From: Orychophragmus violaceus
Lineage: Eukaryota; Streptophyta; Magnoliopsida; Brassicales; Brassicaceae
DNA length: 64,000 bases
NCBI GenBank assembly: GCA_030180135.1
Contig: CM058237.1
Span: 39,825,126 to 39,889,125 of the forward strand
Reading direction: 5' to 3'
The position numbers and the translations under genes were made by a program. Shown here in pieces: positions 44,709 to 54,604 of the stretch. Position 1 is the first letter of the stretch. Each line of letters begins with the position of its first letter. The notes under the pieces were generated by a model that was not told the DNA's origin, made no database searches, and worked only from the letters and a program-made list of their open reading frames with translations.

Positions 44709-44721
44709 TATAAATACAGAG
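44709..44721 (+). promoter_or_regulatory. TATA box of F-box copy 1
   Basis: TCTATAAATACAG, about 100 bp upstream of the ATG. The same box is at 47101-47113 for copy 2, also about 115-120 bp before its ATG. Confidence 0.6.
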
Positions 44722-44970
44722 AAGTTCTGCGTCTCTCTCATAACCATTTCCCACACAAATGAAGTTCTAAAAGCAGAGAGAAATTCATTTCGAAAAACAG
44801 AGAGAAGTTCACCATGGCCAACAAGAGATTGATTGTCCCTCTTCAACAATTTTCGATCGAAATCCTCACCAAGATCTTATAGATGCCGGCAAAAATTCCT
44901 GCGCCGATTACTGCAACCTCAGAAAAACATGCAGAATTATGAACAAAGCCGGCAAGAGTCCTGAAGTCCA

Positions 44971-44974
<4 letters not shown>

Positions 44975-45048
<74 letters not shown>
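44975..45048 (+). repeat. (TC)n microsatellite inside the F-box coding region
   Basis: About 37 TC repeats, read as alternating Ser and Leu in the gene's frame. The duplicate gene has only about six repeats at 47386-47398. Confidence 0.95.
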
Positions 45049-45050
<2 letters not shown>

Positions 45051-45143
45051 CCCTGGTGAAGAATCCTCGCAATGCGTATGAGCACATGGCGTTTATGAAC
45101 AAATGCCTAGACAATGATAACTGCGCGGCTAAATTCGTGCAAG

Positions 45144-45241
45144 GTATCCTCAATAGTTTTACTTTACTAGTTTTAATCAGTTTTACCAGTTTTACATCAA
45201 TAGTTTTACTCGGTTTTACCGGTTTTACATCATGTATCCTC
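45144..45241 (+). repeat. 90-nt minisatellite insertion in F-box copy 1
   Basis: GTATCCTC at 45144-45151 is repeated at 45234-45241, and between them lie CAGTTTTAC and CGGTTTTAC repeats. Removing one flank and the repeats restores continuity with the F-box family (VQGIL to ILSYFLEG). The same insertion, at the same place and length, is in copy 2 at 47495-47592. Confidence 0.85.
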
Positions 45242-45741
45242 TCATACTTCCTAGAGGGTGATGTGGAAGGCGGATTGTTATATTTTAACAATGCCGCCAT
45301 TGGAGAGGGCGAGGAGCAGATTCTGGAAGCTGCTTACCTATTGGGTGTTCTGCGCTACCTCCACGACGATCCTCTAAGTTCATTTGATAAAGTTGCTTTC
45401 CATGACTGGCGGGAAGATGAGGAGGATTTGGTGGCCCGCGTTTGGAAGAAATTGAGGAGGATACTGCATGGAATCAATGTCGAGAAGAAACCGGTTTATA
45501 TGCAAACATTGCGGAACAGAAGGCCCCCTCCATCTTGCCATCTTCTGTATTTGAAAATCGAATGTCCCAAATGCTTCATGTTCAAATGGGGCATGAGGTT
45601 TAACTACATGAATAACCATATGCGTTTTATCTTGCCCTAATTTCTTTTCTCGTACTCTGTTTTGTTGTTTTTAATTTCTCAGCTATGTAGTACTCTTTTT
45701 TGAATGTTATGTCTCCATCATTTTCCAAGAAAATCGAATTC

Positions 45742-46038
45742 GGTATAACTGTGTAAAACTGTTGATAAAACTGGGTAAAACTGCTGGTAAACTGTGTACA
45801 ACTTGTAAAACTGGTAAAACTGTTGGTAAAACTATGTAAAACTGTTGGTACAATTGTGGGTAAAACTGTTGGTAAAAATGTGTACAACAGGTAAAACTGG
45901 TAAAACTGTGTAAACTGCGTAAGATTTGTAAAGCTGGTAAATTGTGTAAAACTGTGTAAAACTGGTAATAGTCGTAAAACTGGTAAAACTTTGTAATACT
46001 GATAAAACTTTGTAATACTGGTAAAACTGTGTAAAACT
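45742..46038 (+). repeat. GTAAAACTG-type minisatellite
   Basis: About 300 bp of degenerate units such as GTAAAACTGTTG and GTAAAACTGGTAAAACTGTG, 9-13 bp in period. It lies just downstream of F-box copy 1. A 171-codon minus-strand frame through it (45627-46142) reads SFTQFTSFT repeatedly and is an artefact. Confidence 0.9.
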
Positions 46039-46225
46039 AAGTTATTATCGTAATTATAATGATTATCATTGGAGAAAATATTTAACATATAGCTATATGA
46101 TATTTGAACTTGTACGATCACTTTCATCGTAACCATGGTCAATGGGTGATATTACAAAAAATTAGATTGAGAATCACTCAACCAAGTAATTCCACAAACA
46201 ATGTACATATACTTCTAACCAAACA

Positions 46226-46382
46226 ACTTTACCAGTTTTACTTTATTAGTTTTACTCAGTTATATTCAGTTTTACATCAATAGTTTTACTCAGTTTAACC
46301 AGTTTTATATCAATAGTTTTACTCAGTTTTACCAGTTTTACATCAATAGTTTTACTCAGTTTTACATCAATAGTTTTACTTA
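46226..46382 (-). repeat. Same minisatellite in the opposite orientation
   Basis: Units of CAGTTTTACATCAATAGTTT and related words; the complement gives GTAAAACTG. Together with 45742-46038 it forms an inverted pair separated by about 190 bp. The orientation matches the insert inside the two F-box genes. Confidence 0.9.
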
Positions 46383-46952
46383 GATATTAATATATCGGCG
46401 CTATTTTTAAAAATTTAAATAAAAACGGGAAGTTCATTAGTGTTTTTGATTTTTTCCGAAAAAAAGATTTTGTTTTGAATTGATCTCTTCTCCCCAAAGC
46501 ACTTTATATGTAATATATCTTGAGTAGATTAACAATATAACACGATAGAGCAGTGGCTGTGGTGCTTCTATTTCAGATAGCCACCCGAGTTCGAATCCCA
46601 TGGGTGTCACTTTAGTGTGATTTTTTCCTCTTTGTGTTCAGTAAGGTTAAAATTGTAATTTCTAATATCTTTGAGTTGGGCGAGTTATCCGATTTGTGGG
46701 TTATCCGACCCGGGTAAATCGGGTGAACCACCAATTTTTTGGTTTCCTTGGTTCATTTACAGTTCAAAATCTGATTGCGGTTAGGTCGGGTAAACCGTTT
46801 GGTTTACCATGTAATTAAACGAAAATCGAAAGGTCTTTTGGTAAATTCACAAATTTTCGATTAAAAAATGTTAATAAGAAATCTAAAAAATCGAGGGGCA
46901 TACGAGATTTTTTCTGAGTACGGAGGGTCTCTCGAGACAATAAAAAGGTCTT
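46383..46952. other. Spacer between F-box copies with a tRNA-like motif pair
   Basis: Mostly AT-rich. At 46546-46558 TAGAGCAGTGGCT resembles a pol III A box and at 46587-46599 GAGTTCGAATCCC a B box, 41 bp apart, as in tRNAs or tRNA-derived SINEs. No cloverleaf with matching acceptor stem can be drawn and no poly-A tail or target duplication was found, so a SINE relic or tRNA pseudogene is possible but unproven. Confidence 0.4.
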
Positions 46953-47223
46953 TTAATGCTCCGTTTAATGCAGGGGACAAAGAAGGAAGACAAGCCGTCG
47001 CTCTACAAACCAAAAACAGAGACTCACATCTCTTGGGTCTCTGAAGCCGGCGAACCGTCACATCTCTGCGTCTTATGGACGCTACCCAAACAAATTATGA
47101 GTCTATAAATACAGAGAAGTTCTGCGTCTCTCTCATAACCATTTCCCACACAAAAGAAGTTCTAAAAGCAGAGAGAAATTCATTTCGAAAATTAGAGAGA
47201 AGTTTGAAAAACAGAGACTCACA

Positions 47224-47846
47224 ATGGCCAACAAGAGATCGATTGTCTCTCTTCAACAATTTCCGATCGAAATCCTCCCCAAGATCTTACAGAAAGCTGG
47301 CAAAAATTCCTGCGCCAATTACTGCAACCTCAGAAAAACATGCAGAATTATGAACGAAGCCGGCAAGAGTCATGAAGTCCTCCGTTCTCTCTCTCTCTTA
47401 CCCTTGGTGAAGAATCCTCACAATGCGTATGAGCACATGGCGTTTCTGAACAAATGCCTAGACAATGATAAATGCGCGGCTAACTCCGTGCAAGGTATCC
47501 TCAATAGTTTTACTTTACTAGTTTTAATCAGTTTTACCGGTTTTACATCAATAGTTTTACTCGGTTTTACCGGTTTTACATCAGGTATCCTATCATACTT
47601 CCTAGAGGGTGATGTGGAAGGCGGATTGTTATATTTTAACAATGCCGCCATTGGAGAGGGCGAGGAGCAGATTCTGGAAACTGCTTACCTATTGGGTGTT
47701 CTGCACTACCTCCATGACGATCCTCTAAGTCCATTTGATAAAGTTGCTTTCCATGACTGGCGGGAAGATGAGGAGGATTTGGTGGCCCCCGTTTGGAAGA
47801 ACTTGAGGAGGATACTGCATGGAATCAATGTCGAGAAGAAACCGGT
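47224..47846 (+). CDS. F-box protein, At2g35280-like family, copy 2 (3' end replaced by retrotransposon)
   Basis: Here the N-terminus is intact: LQQFPIEILPKILQKAGKNS is the F-box start, followed by CNLRKTCRIMNEAGKSHEVL and the family's helical-repeat region (LNKCLDNDKCA, FLEGDVEGGLLYFNNAAIGE, ILETAYLLGVLHYLHDDPLS). The 5' flank from 46953 (TATA at 47101-47113) matches copy 1, so promoter and gene were duplicated together. It carries the same 90-nt minisatellite insertion (47495-47584). At 47846/47847 homology with copy 1 ends after GINVEKKPV and the frame continues, without a stop, into the antisense strand of a retrotransposon gene up to 48156, giving a 310-codon chimera. The Cys-rich end of the family is therefore lost. 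Whether it is expressed cannot be told from sequence. Confidence 0.65.
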
Positions 47847-49733
47847 CATTTCCTTTTTGTATTCTGTTTATCATTTCATTTTGGGTAAACAACTCATTAG
47901 ATGCAGGAGAACCCATGTTTCGTTTTGGAAAGATAAACATAAAGGGTTCACTGTTATACCGATAAGCGAAGTTATGAATAGAAGGACGCTCGTGTCCTTC
48001 TCTCACCGAGCTCCGAGGACGAACATAGACAATCTCCTTCTGAGAAGAAAACGGCTTCTTATTACCAGAAGAGTCTGCGATGTCTCCTTTCTCCTCGTAG
48101 AACCGCTTCCACGGAAGCCTGCTGAGCGGCTCACTCACTTTAGCAACTTTCTTTGACGGCTCCTCCTGACCCGACTTCTCGTCAGCAGCCCTCTTCCTGG
48201 ACTGAACCTTGGGCAAGGCTTTCTCAACTGGAGCCGCCATGGTAGGCGCAGCTGGAGCCGCCATGGTAGGCGTAACCGGAGCCGCCGTAATAGGCGCAAC
48301 CTTTTCATTGGCCTTAATGGCCGGTCGCTCGCCAGAAGTAGTCACCGTCTCGTCTCGAGAAGGCGGAAGTGTGTCTTTTTTCTTCGGCGGTTGGCTAGAA
48401 GCATGAGGCTTAGACGAGATCTTCTGCGAATAATCGACAGACGCGATCCTCTTCACCTTGCCCATCCTCCTCGGTTTAATTAATTGTTCGGGAGCGACTT
48501 TCGTCTTGGTGTTCCACTTAACTGAAAACGACAGTTCAGAACTCGGAATATAAAAAAAAACGACTTCCGCAAACAAGCCAAAAAATGAAATTACCTTTGG
48601 AAATCCGCGGAAGAGATTTTCTGATACGTTCCCGAGTAAAGTACGACCACTTATGGAGACCGAGAGCTTCGATCTTCTGAAGAATCGGAAAGAAGTGATC
48701 TGGGTACGGCTTGAAAAACGGATGATGCACTGCAAAAACAAAACGGAATTGAGTAAATCATCAATGATAATACGGCATTAACAGAACGACATCTACCAAA
48801 TTCTGTATTCCACGACGTTCGGATAAGTTCTCTATGGTCGTCAGGTACAACAAGGGAAGACATCTCGACGTAGAAGTAGTGTCGCTGCCAATTGTTAATC
48901 TTGCTAGGCGCGTTCATCACTACTTGATTACCGCTCTTCAGCTTGACCGCGAAACAACCCGGGCTGGTTTTCGGCATCGGATTGATCGAAGTCGCCTCCT
49001 CAAAAAAGCTAACGGTTATCGTCACATCGGCCTCGGTACTAAGCACGAGAAGACTAACCATGTGGCAAACTGCGACAGCTGAGAGCTGGGAGATAGCGAT
49101 CTCACGACGATGGCAGTAAGAAACGAGCAAGTCTGGCAAGGGCAGCCAAAGTCGGGAGCCTCCGGCATGGGTGTTAGCAAAGTAAGACTCATAGAGAGTC
49201 ATATAACCCGGTGGGGGATTCCAAGGACGATCAAGGGTACAAGGGATAAGAAATTTGATTCTCGGATCGGCCCCGCACCCCTGAAGCGTAGCAATTACCG
49301 ACTCTGTGGTAGATCGGGTTTCAAAAACATTGCCATAGGTTTCCTTCGGAGCAGCCGACAATGGAGTATACGGCTCACCGTCTTCAGAATCATTCCCTTC
49401 GATATCAACATCTTCGTCAGAGTTCGAATCTAGGAGCTGGGGAAACACGAACTCTCCCCGAAAAGAGTTCTCGGCAGCATCGGTTTGTCGCGATAACTCT
49501 CGACGACGCTGAAGCTCCTCAATCTCGAAATGAGCAGGATGATTCTTCAAATCGGAGGAAGTGCTCGAAGATGACGAATCGGACGAGGAACCATGACAAC
49601 TTGAAGAGTCGTCTGCAGAAGAAACGCTAACGACATCCTTGTCTTTAATCCCCGAACAACGAACCAGTGACATTATCTCGGGTAACGTAATCAAAGTTTC
49701 CGATCTAAGGATCCTAGAGCTACGGTGAAGCAA
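47847..49733 (-). CDS. Antisense gene of the second Tat-type retrotransposon, 3' truncated
   Basis: Exons on the minus strand: 49733-48797, 48729-48595 and 48521-47847 (cut by the junction with the F-box gene). Introns are 67 and 73 nt, GT-AG, and the frame holds across both. Exon 2 is 135 nt with phase 1 at both sides, exactly as in the gene at 1215-4255. Exon 1 has a Ser-rich acidic N-terminus (SSSDSSSSSTSSD) and the conserved block PPPGYMTLYESYFANTHAGG, LWLPLPDLLVSYCHRREIAI, SQLSAVAVCHMVSLLVLSTE and INNWQRHYFYVE, the PF04195-like 'gypsy type transposon' domain. Exon 3 is rich in Lys, Pro and Ala. No stop interrupts the three exons. The start may be 49733 or the internal Met at 49673. It lies between the missing pol and the poly-G tract, antisense to gag-pol. 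Confidence 0.75.
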
Positions 49734-49841
49734 CGACGGAAGGTAAATCGGAAAATAAAACCGGTGGAGAGCGAAATTTACCTTTTATCTTCTTCACTTG
49801 AGAGCAGGAATGAGGGAGTAAAAGAAAAATGAGAATGGGCT

Positions 49842-49852
49842 TACTTATAGTA
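49842..49852 (-). promoter_or_regulatory. Candidate TATA box of the second antisense gene
   Basis: CTATAAGTAAG on the minus strand, about 110 bp upstream of the Met at 49733. Its distance from the start matches that of the first antisense gene. Both flanks also share a GGTA...TTTCGCTCTCC segment just upstream of the start. Confidence 0.4.
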
Positions 49853-50149
49853 AAAATGACGGCGTGACACCCGAGGCAATAATTACCTAGGCGACGCTTC
49901 GTTCCTCGCAGCTACGAACCGGTTCGACCGAAAAATCAATCTGATTTTCTACGAAACCGGTCCAAACCCTCTCAATTGGATTCGCCCGGTCTGAGTAAGG
50001 CCGAAACCGGCCTGCCAGTTTGGGCCCAAAGAAAAAAAAAGAAAAGAGGAGGACATCACGACAGCAGATCTGGGCCCACCAAGAATTACCTCTTAAACCA
50101 TGAGTTAACTCCTCGTAACACCGACTTGAATAAACTCAAGTCGCCGCAC

Positions 50150-50162
50150 GGGGGGGGGGGGG
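50150..50162 (+). other. Poly-G tract, candidate polypurine tract
   Basis: Thirteen consecutive G between the antisense gene and the LTR, in the same position as at 4635-4644. Confidence 0.5.
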
Positions 50163-50712
50163 TTATCGTTGGAGTCAAGTTTAGCACTTTCCTTAAAAGG
50201 CCTATTCAGGAATTTAGGTCGGCCCAGAATAGAAAGGAGGTTTAGGGCCCAAGTCGGTAAAACATAAGTTAAACCCGACTCGGCTCAACCGACTTATATT
50301 TAGGGTTTCAGAAATTAAAAGCCGAAGGAAGAAGACGGCGCATAACGATGACGAGATATGGAAATATTCCATATCTCGATAAAGCCGAAATTTCCGGAAA
50401 TATTCGTGTTTATCTCCTGTTTTCCTTATTGTTTAAACCGACTTGTAACCCTATATAAAGGGACCTCATATCGTTCAATAAACTCACGCTTTCATAATAC
50501 TTTTCGCTTAAGAGATCTTAGAATCGACTTTAAACCTAATTTCTCTCCGGCGACTTTAGAACACCCTTTTACCGGCTTCCATCTCGGAAGTACCGGCATA
50601 AACCCTAGTTTCCTAATTCTCACCGTGTTCTTTAATTCTTCTTTTAGAATCCCTAATTCAAAAACCTTAAAGTTCTTGCTATCTTTGGATACGCGGAACT
50701 AAAGATCTTACA
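50163..50712 (+). repeat. LTR of the second Tat-type element
   Basis: The right end is set by the TTACA that precedes the primer-binding site; the left end is taken as the base after the poly-G tract and is approximate. A TATA box (CTATATAAAG) is at 50451-50460. The LTR has element-internal sequence on both sides: antisense gene and poly-G on the left, primer site and gag on the right. Confidence 0.65.
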
Positions 50713-50714
50713 AT

Positions 50715-50732
50715 TGGCGCCGACTATGGGGA
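50715..50732 (+). promoter_or_regulatory. Primer-binding site of the Tat-type element
   Basis: TGGCGCCGACTATGGGGA begins 2 bp after the LTR. TGGCGCC is the start of the primer site used by Athila/Tat group elements. Confidence 0.8.
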
Positions 50733-50758
50733 TTTCTAAGAGAAATTTTCTGACCGAG

Positions 50759-52770
50759 ATGTCGGGAAACAATATCAAAATCGATCCGGAAAACCCAAGG
50801 GTTGAACTAAGTGATCACGAAGGAAGTGATTACGACCAAAGTGATCATGAAGACGACCACGCGGCTCACGACGGCAAACAGCCTCGCGACGCCACTAAAT
50901 CAAAGAAAGCTCGAGATGACTGTAAACATGCCCCTTCACTCAGGAAACGGCAGAGCAAGTCAAACAAGACGAAGTTCTGGCTACTTTAATGGCCAAAATC
51001 GATTCACAGAATGATTTGATCAAAACGTTTTCGGAAAGAATTGATTTGTTGCAAACGGAACAAGCACGGATCCGTTCAGACCAACAATCAAGGAAATCCA
51101 AGCGAGAAGTACCTCCAAAGGTAAAAGATAAAGTCGCCAGACGACTGATCTACGATACACCTGAAGGAGACCTCCAAGGACAAAGCCGAGATAGCGAGTC
51201 CAGAAGCAACTCACGCCGAGAAAACGATGAAGATAAACGTGAACGGAGCTCACATCGAAGGGAATCAGAAGAGCTCAAGCGGAGTGCACGCCGAGAGCAG
51301 GAAGACGACTGGTACAAGGCAAGGTACTCGCCCGACAAGGATAAGCGAGATGATCAAGAGACATGGAATGATCGAGGCTTGCGTCATAGACGACATGAGG
51401 ACGACTCGCACCGGGATAACCATCGCCATGAGCGAGGTACATCCCACGAGGAAGCTCACAGGACGTCTACCCGCGGAGCAAGCCGTAACCAAGTTGAGAG
51501 GCAACTGACGGAGCTCAGAGATACCCTAAAGGAGTTTAAAGGCGAGGTGCATAGCGTCAAAGGGTCTGCTCCTGAGATTGATCGGATCATTGAAGAAACT
51601 CAAAGGACGCCTTTCACGTCACGCATCACAGATACTTACATACGCCAGAAAGAAAAACTCAGACTGCCAATGTACAACGGAACGAAGGATCCTGCTACTC
51701 ACTTACCAACTTTCAAGATTATGGCGGCCAAAGCATGGTTCTCGTCATCCAGAGAACGCGACATTGGTTTTTGTCAGTTATTTGCGGAAACCCTTGAAGG
51801 AGATGCCCTGACGTGGTTTTCTCGGTTACCACCTAAGTCGATTAATTATTTATCGGATTTGACAAGAGCCTTCGTAAGGCATCACTTTGCCTACGTAAAC
51901 AAGGATACGTCGCTAAACGCGCTGATGTCCATGTCGCAAGAAAAGAAGGAAACTTTAAAAACCTTCGTAGACCGATTTAAAGCAACTATGACGCGCGCGG
52001 AAGCCCCAGATAAATTCACCATCGCGGCTCTGACAAATGCCGTCTGGAACGAGTCACCATTTTATCAGGACCTAGTCGTCAATCCACCGTTAACCATCGA
52101 GGACGCCCTTCACCGAGCAAACAAGTTTGTAGAGTTAGAAGAAAAGAAGGTGGTCCTAGCGAGGAAATTCGGCACGGCTAAACAGTCCGATAAAAAAGAG
52201 GAGAGAGAACCCAGGCAACATTACGACAAAGGGGCTAAGACGACGATGGTTGTCGACAACACTGACAAACCAGAATTGTCGAAACCTTGGAAAAAGCGGA
52301 ATAAAGAGGGAAAAGAAAAGGCACAGCAAGCCGCGCCCTCCACGGGAGAGAAATACTGCGAATACCACAAAGCTACCTCACATGACACTGCGGAATGCCG
52401 GAACCTCAAAAACACACTCTATGCCCGACTTTCCGATGAAGAAATCAAGGCGGCGATTGACAGGTTAAAGAGAGAATCTGAGCAGCAAGAGGAAGGGAAA
52501 GTCAACGGGCAAGCACCCAAGCAAGGCAAACAACAGCGGCGTATCAAAAGCATAGCTTTGAAACGCAACCGGGAAGAAGAAGAAGATGAAGATGAAGAGG
52601 AAACTCCCAAGGCCGTCCGGAGAATCAACATGATTATGGGCAGTTTAATCTCCGTAAACGATTCAGTACGATCAATCAAGACGTACGAACGTTTGGCGTT
52701 AGCAGCGCAGAAGACGCCTCAACCAATCTTATCTGATGACCCCCCCCCCCCCCCCGGTCTTCTTCACTGA
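50759..52770 (+). pseudogene. Tat-type gag, one frameshift near the N-terminus
   Basis: The ATG at 50759 starts MSGNNIKIDPENPRVELSDH, which soon leaves the frame; from about 50940 the correct frame (QVKQDEVLATLMAKIDSQND) is continued by the long frame to 52770. A very charged region rich in Arg, Glu and Asp (51150-51490) precedes the capsid core: RLPMYNGTKDPATHLPTFKI, FAETLEGDALTWFSRLPPKS and SQEKKETLKTFVDRFKATM, the Retrotrans_gag signature of Tat/RIRE2-like elements. A zinc-binding region, CEYHKATSHDTAEC (about 52357-52398), follows. The frame ends in a proline run made by a C16 homopolymer (52741-52756). Confidence 0.8.
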
Positions 52771-53140
52771 TCAAAATCTATATGGAACTCATTACGCTCA
52801 CAATGACCCACTAGTAATTGAATTAATAATCGGGAGCTGTCAAGTATCTCGGATACTAGTTGACACCGGGATCTCAATAGATCTGATCTTCCTAGACACG
52901 CTCAAAAAGATGGAGATCAAGGAAGAAGACATCAAGAAGAAAGCAAAACCGCTCACGGGTTTCACGAGTGAAATGATATACACGATTGGGACCATCAAGC
53001 TGCCGATTTACGCAGGCGGAATTAATAAAATGGTAAAGTTTCATGTTATCGACAAACCCACCATTTATAATGTTATTCTCGGCACTCCGTGGTTGTACAG
53101 CATGAAGGCGGTGTCTTCGACATATCACCAATGTCTAAAA
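52736..53140 (+). pseudogene. Tat-type protease fragment, interrupted by a copia LTR
   Basis: Beyond the C16 run the reading frame shifts. DPLVIELIIGSCQVSRILVD then TGISIDLIF is the aspartic protease active site, with DTG intact but the usual Ser after it replaced by Ile. The family's IYNVILGTPWLYSMKAV flap region follows, then STYHQCLK, after which a minus-strand copia LTR begins at 53141. Reverse transcriptase, RNase H and integrase of this element are not in the window. Confidence 0.8.
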
Positions 53141-53782
53141 TGTTGGATCTCCTAGGATCTAGGGTTTGATATATTGAATTAAACCAACCTCGTTCTTACC
53201 TTTGAACTGGCAGCGGAATGAGAATGGTGAACGAGATCAGTGGAGCAACGCAGGTACCTTGCCTCTACCAGATACACACGCACACAAGCTGGAAATGGGA
53301 TGCTAGTGCCGGATCAATGGGAATCGAATCTATCTGGTGTTTTACTCTTTCTGTCAAGAAAAGTCGATGGCTCTGTTGTTTAGGTCGAAAAACTCATGTT
53401 TTATTCGACCTAAAACGTGATTAACGGGCCAGACCAGATTAAGTCTTAATTCGGAAAGCCTTTCCGAAAACCCGAACTGTGTCGACCGACACACAAGCTG
53501 TGTCAATCGACACAACACCATTATTTCGATTATAATGTGTATCCAATACACATTAATATGATCATTACCATAATGATCATTCCCATGTCGTAGTTTCCAG
53601 ATTGCTTAGGTGTGTGACCCTATAGGATCATATAATACTGGCAGTAAGTATACAACCTACATATTGCAAGAGGCTTCTAGCAAAACATTGCAACCGCCCA
53701 GTATTATACGAAAGTCTGATCTCGACACACAATTATCATCAGGAGTGAGTACGAGTGTGATTTCAGGACACTATCCCAACAA
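53141..53782 (-). repeat. 3' LTR of a minus-strand copia element
   Basis: The plus strand begins TGTTGGATCTCC and ends CTATCCCAACA; on the minus strand the LTR starts TGTTGGGATAGTG, close to the LTR of the large minus-strand element. The polypurine tract CCAGTACAAGTGGGAGAT (minus) is at 53783-53800. A strong candidate splice donor, AAAG followed by GTAAGAAC, is on the minus strand near 53190-53202. Paired TGTCGACCGACAC and TGTCAATCGACAC motifs occur at 53477-53516. Confidence 0.9.
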
Positions 53783-53800
53783 TCTCCCACTTGTACTGGA

Positions 53801-54604
53801 ATCATCAATTCCTATAATCTTTTTGTCTCTATATCTCGAGTTGGCATAAGGCAAGATTGGTGTCATCCTTATTAAGCCAACATCGTGTTTATCGAACTCC
53901 TGATCTCATACTGAAACATTACAAACAACTGAACTACAGTTCGTTTGAGTGCGGCCACACATTATCTCAGTATTCAATCTTCGATAGGCCCTGAGATATT
54001 TGTCTCCCGTTATACAGGAGGGACAAATCCCATCTTGTTCCATCCCTATTTCAACGCACACTTCATGATATACTTGAACAGTGCCGTTATAGACGCCAGT
54101 TACGGGTCGACGTTTGACAAAGTCAAAGTGTACCAATTCATATGCAAGAAAGCATGATGAACTCAGGTCTAAGGACTATACTCTATAGTCATAATGAGAA
54201 CCTCTTATGACACAGATATAACTATCTTGTAGACTTCTCATTAGCGGGTCATGTCCGATCATATGTTCACTAACATATATCTATGTGACTGACTGTGATA
54301 ATCATATCATTGGCTCCATGAAACTTAGCCAACAGTCACCTCACAATCTAGTCTCTCGCGGTTGTCAGTGTCCCACTTTGACAGCCTCGACCTGGGACAA
54401 AACATAATTTATTAACTTATAGGGTTTCATGATCAAGTCCTCAACTTGATGACCTATAATATGTCATAAACTTATTTTGGGACCATTATTTAGATCACAA
54501 TAAATAATGCTGAAATCAAATTTCATTAAACTTTCCAAAAGAATGTTTACAAGAGCGTCTTATTATAACCAAAACAAAAACTAAAACTCACACTAGAATC
54601 AAGA
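53801..54604 (-). other. Non-coding 3' region of the minus-strand copia element
   Basis: Sequence between the polyprotein stop and the polypurine tract; closely similar to 34781-35556. It includes direct reminders of the LTR-proximal region such as GACAAATCCCATCTTGTTCC, but no gene. Confidence 0.6.

Larger units (their letters stand above)
44814..45640 (+). pseudogene. F-box protein, At2g35280-like family, copy 1 (broken near the N-terminus)
   Basis: F-box proteins of this family join SCF ubiquitin ligases through an N-terminal F-box and have a helical repeat region after it. From the ATG at 44814 the frame reads MANKRLIVPLQQFSIEILTK, then TAG at 44880-44882, where copy 2 has CAG, and a 1-nt loss just after. 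Downstream the frame is open to 45640: AYEHMAFMNKCLDNDNCA, FLEGDVEGGLLYFNNAAIGE, EEQILEAAYLLGVLRYLHDD and a Cys-containing end (CHLLYLKIECPKCFMFKWG). Two oddities: a (TC)n tract (44975-45048) encodes about 12 Ser-Leu pairs, where copy 2 has a short one; and a 90-nt minisatellite insertion (45144-45233) adds 30 residues. Translation from Met at 44939 could give a 233-residue protein without the F-box. Family call is by memory of the conserved blocks. Confidence 0.7.

Noticed and set aside
45627..46142. 171-codon minus-strand frame rich in Ser-Phe-Thr repeats
   Set aside because: It is the translation of the GTAAAACTG minisatellite; no stops occur because the repeat unit lacks them in that frame.
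46544..46610. Possible tRNA gene
   Set aside because: A and B boxes are present, but no acceptor stem or anticodon arm pairs convincingly; kept only as a tRNA-like motif.
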